DNA of 18,517 nucleotides from Bacteroidales bacterium (GTDB taxonomy: Bacteria > Bacteroidota > Bacteroidia > Bacteroidales > UBA4181): assembly GCA_031260845.1 (NCBI GenBank), contig JAISKR010000072.1, positions 1 through 18,517 of the forward strand, written 5' to 3'. Within the stretch, counting starts at the first letter, position 1; each line of letters starts with the position of its first letter. Below the pieces are notes generated by a model. It worked only from the letters and a program-made list of their open reading frames with translations. It did no database searches and was not told the origin of the DNA. A program made the translations under genes and the position numbers. Below, one piece after another: positions 14,681 to 18,517 of the stretch.

Positions 14681-15727
14681 ATGATACCGGTTGGTTTAGC
14701 ATCGTTTGGTATGTCGGGGAAGTTGTTTCACGCCCCGATAGTGGCTCATCATGCCGGATTTTCGCTGTATGCCGTAGTTGAACGCACAAAAAACGAAGCA
14801 AAAATCATCTATCCCGAAATAACAGTTGTCCGGTCATTCGACGATTTGCTCGCCGATGACCGGATTGAATTGGTTGTGGTAAACACGCCCGACTTCACGC
14901 ACTATGAATATGCCCGAAAAGCGCTGGAAGCAGGGAAAAACGTGATAGTGGAAAAACCCTTTACGCAAAAAGTGCAGCAGGCGGAAGAATTAATAGAACT
15001 GGCGCACAAAAAGAATTTGCTGCTGAGCGTGTATCAAAACCGCCGTTGGGACGGCGATTTCCTCACCATACGAAAACTGCTTGACAGTAAAGTACTGGGC
15101 AGATTGGTTGAATTTGAGTCGCATTATATGCGATACCGCAATTACATACAGCCGAACACATGGAAAGAGTCGGTTTCGCAGGGTATCGGACTGTCATACA
15201 ATCTCGGCTCGCACATGATTGACCAGGCGTTGACGCTGTTTGGGATGCCGGAAGCCGTGTGGGCAGACATTGACAGTCTGCGTGACGACAGCGAAGTCGA
15301 TGATTATTACCACATTCGGCTGATTTACCCAAGGTTGAAAGTGACGCTCAGGGCGAGTTACTTGGTGCGCGAACAGGGACCGCGCTACACCCTGCATGGC
15401 ACGCTGGGTTCGTTCCTGAAATATGGACTTGACCCGCAGGAAGAAGCCCTGAAACAAGGCGAAAACCCTGCAATGCCCGGATGGGGCAAGGAAAGCGAGG
15501 AATTTTGGGGCATTCTGAACACCGAAATCAACGGACTTTCGTTCAGGGGCAAAGTAGAAACGCTGGCAGGCAACTATTCCGCGTTCTACGACAATATCCA
15601 CGACGCGCTCAGACAGGGTGCAGCATTGGAGGTGCAGCCGGAACAGGCGCTGAACGTGATTCGCGTGATAGAGAAGGCAACCGAAAGCAGTCGCACCGGT
15701 CGTTGTGTAACTATTAAAAACTCGTAA
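14681..15727 (+). CDS. Gfo/Idh/MocA family NAD(P)-dependent oxidoreductase
   Basis: 348 residues. An N-terminal Rossmann domain (VGLASFGMSGKLFHAPIV, 4-21) is followed by VVNTPDFTHYEYARKALEAGKNVIVEKPF (66-94), where EKPF holds the conserved Lys. The C-terminal Gfo/Idh/MocA domain contains YQNRRWDGDFLTI (118-130) and GSHMIDQALTLFG (176-188), with the likely catalytic His178. The SGKLFHAP opening places it near E. coli YdgJ-type members. These act on sugars, inositols or similar alcohols; the substrate is not predictable. It begins 2 bases after the ilvC stop and ends 13 bases before dprA, so the three genes may share a transcript, though they have no obvious functional link. Confidence 0.92.
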   Translation: MIPVGLASFGMSGKLFHAPIVAHHAGFSLYAVVERTKNEAKIIYPEITVVRSFDDLLADDRIELVVVNTPDFTHYEYARKALEAGKNVIVEKPFTQKVQQAEELIELAHKKNLLLSVYQNRRWDGDFLTIRKLLDSKVLGRLVEFESHYMRYRNYIQPNTWKESVSQGIGLSYNLGSHMIDQALTLFGMPEAVWADIDSLRDDSEVDDYYHIRLIYPRLKVTLRASYLVREQGPRYTLHGTLGSFLKYGLDPQEEALKQGENPAMPGWGKESEEFWGILNTEINGLSFRGKVETLAGNYSAFYDNIHDALRQGAALEVQPEQALNVIRVIEKATESSRTGRCVTIKNS

Positions 15728-15735
15728 TTCGTAAT
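15722..15735. repeat. Tandem 7-base repeat between two genes
   Basis: TCGTAAT occurs twice in a row. The first copy includes the TAA stop of the oxidoreductase gene. It is short and may be chance or a trace of a dispersed AT-rich repeat. Confidence 0.4.
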
Positions 15736-15740
15736 TGACA

Positions 15741-16853
15741 ATGGACGACAACCTGAAATACAAAATCGGCATTGGTTTGATACCGGGTGTGGGCGACATT
15801 ATGGCGAAAAAACTGATTTCTTACTGTGGCGGGGTGGAGGCTGTGTTTCGCGAAAAGAAAGAAACGTTGATGAAAATTCCCGGAGTGGGAGAGGTGTTGG
15901 CAAAATCGGTGGTGCTGCAAGATATTTTGGACAAGGCGGAGAAAGAAATCAACTTTCTCACCAAGCACAATATCCGTTATTCCTACTATTTGGATGACGA
16001 TTATCCGTATCGGCTGAAACAATGCCCCGACTCGCCGGTGATTTTCTTCTACAAAGGCGATATTCATGCCGACCATCCCAAAATTGTGAGCATTGTCGGC
16101 ACACGACAGGCAACGTCTTACGGCAAAGACTTGTGCAACCAATTGGTAGATGAGTTGTACCAACGCAACCATTATCCGGTGGTAATAAGCGGATTGGCTT
16201 ATGGCATTGACATTTGCGCCCATCGTGCGGCATTGCGCAACAAATTACCTACCATTGCTGTGCTGGCGCATGGTTTGTCGCAGATATATCCAGCCGCTCA
16301 TGCGGGCACAGCACGTGAAATCGTGAATGAAGGAGGTGCGCTGCTGACCGAATTTTTGAGCGACAGCCCTATCGACAAGCAGAATTTTGTGCGCCGCAAT
16401 CGGTTGATTGCAGGATTGGCTGACCTTACCGTAGTGGTGGAATCGAACGTAAAGGGCGGAGCGCTTATCACCGCCGACATTGCCAATTCCTACAACCGCG
16501 ATGTGTTCGCCTTCCCCGGACGGCTGACCGACGCCTATTCTTCCGGTTGCAACAAACTGATTAAGACCAATCGTGCCAATCTTCTTCAATCTGTTGAAGA
16601 TATTGAATATCTGATGAATTGGAACACAGAAGACAACCAAACGGATGCGCCGATACAATTAACAATTTTCCCCGATTTATCCCCCAAGGAAGAAATTATC
16701 CTGAAATATCTCAGAGAACATGGGGCAACAACTATTGACGACCTCTGCTTTGCCTTGAAATTGCAGATGAGCGAACTGTCCACGTCCCTGCTGAACATGG
16801 AATTAATGGGCAGCATACGCAGCCTTCCGGGGAAAGTATATCGGGCAGGGTAA
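15741..16853 (+). CDS. dprA: DNA-processing protein DprA
   Basis: 370 residues from the ATG at 15741; a TTG two codons earlier is less likely. DprA binds incoming single-stranded DNA and loads RecA during natural transformation. The N-terminal helix-hairpin-helix region is GIGLIPGVGDIMAKKLI and MKIPGVGEVLAKSVV. The Rossmann-like core shows VSIVGTRQATSYG (116-128), VISGLAYGIDICAHRAAL (148-165), FVRRNRLIAGLADLTVVVE (216-234), KGGALITA (238-245) and FAFPG (256-260). The C-terminal winged helix (LSPKEEIILKYLREHGATTIDDL through the end, about 313-370) is complete. It lies after the oxidoreductase gene. No other competence genes are in the window. Confidence 0.96.
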   Translation: MDDNLKYKIGIGLIPGVGDIMAKKLISYCGGVEAVFREKKETLMKIPGVGEVLAKSVVLQDILDKAEKEINFLTKHNIRYSYYLDDDYPYRLKQCPDSPVIFFYKGDIHADHPKIVSIVGTRQATSYGKDLCNQLVDELYQRNHYPVVISGLAYGIDICAHRAALRNKLPTIAVLAHGLSQIYPAAHAGTAREIVNEGGALLTEFLSDSPIDKQNFVRRNRLIAGLADLTVVVESNVKGGALITADIANSYNRDVFAFPGRLTDAYSSGCNKLIKTNRANLLQSVEDIEYLMNWNTEDNQTDAPIQLTIFPDLSPKEEIILKYLREHGATTIDDLCFALKLQMSELSTSLLNMELMGSIRSLPGKVYRAG

Positions 16854-16945
16854 AAAAGGAATTTGATACCATATAAACAGACTATTTGAGACAACATAGG
16901 AAAAAACGAAAAGAGTGGGGACTGTGAAAATATATATATTTATTG

Positions 16946-16953
16946 TATATTTG
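16946..16953 (+). promoter_or_regulatory. Probable -7 promoter box for hsdM
   Basis: TATATTTG matches TAnnTTTG and lies 21 bases before the ATG at 16975. The upstream run of alternating T and A contains no clear TTTG at -33. Confidence 0.45.
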
Positions 16954-16974
16954 CACTTTGAAATTTGTAGATTA

Positions 16975-18517
16975 ATGACAGACAATTTAGAACTCGAAAA
17001 AACACTTTGGCAGACTGCCGATAAATTGCGCAACAATATGGATGCGTCAGAATACAAGCACGTTGTATTAGGATTGATATTCCTGAAATATATTTCGGAT
17101 GCGTTTGAATAGTTATTTCAAAAATTGGATGCCGAAAAGAACGAAACCGGTGCCGACCCCGAAGACAAAGACGAATATACCGCCGAAAGAGTTTTTTATG
17201 TTCCGCCTCAAGCCCGTTGGAAATGGTTGCAAGGTCGAGCTAAATTGCCTACTATTGGCAAAGATATTGATGATGCCATGGATGCCATTGAAAAAGACAA
17301 TCCATCGCTCAAAGGTGTTTTACCCAAAGACTATGCCCGTCCTGCATTGGACAAACAGAGGGTGGGCGAATTGATTGATTTGATTGGCTCTATCACGTTG
17401 AGCAAGGGTGGAAACGGAAAGGGTAAAGATGTTCTCGGTTTTGTGTTTGAGTATTTTTTGGGGCAGTTTGCCGATGCCGAAGGTAAAAAGGGCGGACAAT
17501 TCTACACACCTCAAAGCATTGTGAAACTGTTGGTTGGAGTTCTTGCGCCTGAACTCGAAAAGCGTGTGTATGACGGTTGCTGCGGCAGTGGAGGTATGTT
17601 TGTGCAAAGTGAGCGTTTTATTGAGTTGCACGAACACCGCAGAGGTAAAATTTCCATATTTGGACAAGAAAGTAACCCCACCACCTACCGCTTGGCAAAA
17701 ATGAATTTAGCTATTCGCGGCATTGACGCCAAAATAGAGTTGGGCGACACCCTGTTGAGCGATAAATTCCCTGAATTGAAAGTGGATTACATATTGGCTA
17801 ATCCGCCTTTCAATGTAAGCGATTATAAAATAAATCCGACAGAAACCCACAAATGGAAATATGGATTGCCGCCACAAGGAAATGCCAATTACGCTTGGTT
17901 GCAGCATTTTATCAGCAAATTAGCGCCTTATGGCACTGCGGGTATTGTATTAGCCAATGGGAGTATGAGCAGCGAAACGTCCACCGAAGGGGATATTCGA
18001 AAAGAACTGATTGAAAATGATTTGGTGGATTGTATGGTAGCCTTGCCGACACAACTGTTTTACAACACGCAGATTCCGGCTTGCTTGTGGTTTTTATCCC
18101 GAAACAAAACAGAAACTGCAAAATTTCGCAACCGTAGTGGTGAAATTCTGTTTATTGATGCCCGCGACATGGGCACAATGATAAGCCGCAAGCAAAAAGA
18201 ACTGACAGATAAGGATATTGCAAAAATTGCAGATACATACCATCATTGGAGAAGCCTCTCCCCAGCCCTCTCCAAAGGAGAGGGAGCAGCATATAGCGAT
18301 ACGGCGGGCTTTTGCAAATCTGCAAATATTCAGGAAATCCGCAAAAATAATTATGTACTTACGCCCGGAAGATACATTGATTTTAAAGAAACCGAAGAAG
18401 ACGGACAAGCATTTGACGAAAAAATGCAGCAATTGACCGCGACATTGAAAGAGCAGATGCAAAAGGCAAATGAATTGGACGAGGCGATAAGAGAGAATTT
18501 ATTAAAAATAGGATATG
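16975..18517 (+). pseudogene. hsdM: Type I restriction-modification methylase HsdM, interrupted by an in-frame TAG, 3' end at window edge
   Basis: HsdM transfers methyl groups to adenine N6 in complex with HsdS. The frame runs from the ATG at 16975 to the window end (514 codons) and reaches LLKIGY near the normal C-terminus. Codon 46 (17110-17112) is TAG, inside [21 protein letters not shown] where relatives continue without a break. After the stop, 468 codons stay open with all key motifs: [15 protein letters not shown], the SAM motif [13 protein letters not shown], and the N6-adenine motif NPPF in [14 protein letters not shown]. The first in-frame ATG after the stop is at 17278; starting there would lose the N-terminal helical domain. 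DUF3822 uses TAG as a true stop, so reassignment is unlikely. About 13 extra residues after HHWR hold a palindromic repeat. hsdS and hsdR are not visible. A base error is possible. Confidence 0.85.
18256..18285. repeat. Short GC-rich palindromic repeat inserted in frame in hsdM
   Basis: CCCTCTCC (18266-18273), AAA, GGAGAGGG (18277-18284) is a perfect 8-base inverted repeat with a 3-base loop, preceded by a CTCTCCCCAG arm. It encodes [10 protein letters not shown]. On the opposite strand or in other frames this repeat type gives the PSPKGEG-like peptides seen in many spurious proteins, which marks it as a dispersed element. It keeps the hsdM frame. Confidence 0.7.

Noticed and set aside
15194..15799. 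201-codon minus-strand frame opposite the Gfo/Idh/MocA gene
   Set aside because: The plus-strand protein is well supported; this is a shadow frame.
16975..18517. Reassigned TAG codon explaining the hsdM interruption
   Set aside because: The DUF3822 gene ends in TAG exactly where rsmD overlaps, so TAG works as stop in this genome.

Overview
The window looks like chromosomal DNA from the order Bacteroidales (phylum Bacteroidota). Evidence: a PorV outer-membrane protein of the type IX secretion system, a DUF3822 protein, a GH92 mannosidase lipoprotein, a surface-lipoprotein signal of the CGDDED type, almost no Shine-Dalgarno sequences, and repeated promoter boxes of the Bacteroidota form (TTTG, about 20 bases, TAnnTTTG). 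The genus cannot be fixed from sequence alone. Genes are densely packed and no stretch over 300 bases lacks a gene. I saw no tRNA, rRNA, CRISPR array or transposase.

Layout. 1-3180 (minus): a GH92 glycosidase lipoprotein followed by a URO-D-family protein that runs off the left edge. 3260-4705 (minus): a RecD/Pif1-like helicase. 4806-6776 (plus): a membrane-anchored pseudopilin-like protein, a DUF3822 protein and the 16S rRNA methyltransferase RsmD, all overlapping or abutting. 6760-8233 (minus): PorV and a small two-helix membrane protein. 8336-10648 (plus): a second, divergent URO-D-family protein and a family 2 glycosyltransferase. 10638-11737 (minus): a lipoprotein and an exported PPOX-fold protein. 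11865-12062 (minus): an antitoxin-like protein without a toxin partner. 12143-12890 (plus): a promoter, a probable preQ1-I riboswitch and a YhhQ-type queuosine-precursor transporter. 12899-13495 (minus) ruvA and 13635-14678 (plus) ilvC diverge from overlapping promoters. They are followed by a Gfo/Idh/MocA oxidoreductase and dprA. 16975-18517 (plus): a type I restriction-modification methylase (hsdM) broken by an in-frame TAG and carrying a small palindromic repeat in its reading frame.

Most of the window is housekeeping (RsmD, RuvA, DprA, IlvC, PorV) mixed with carbohydrate-related genes. The observations I rate highest are the compact preQ1-I-like aptamer, which fills the whole 35-base leader of the queuosine transporter gene, and the hsdM gene with an amber codon at position 46 plus an in-frame palindromic insertion. 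Next come the two unlike URO-D-family proteins, each paired with a carbohydrate-active enzyme, and the actin-like DUF3822 protein coupled to a pseudopilin-like membrane protein. I did not find a clear-cut new multi-gene defence or mobile system here.
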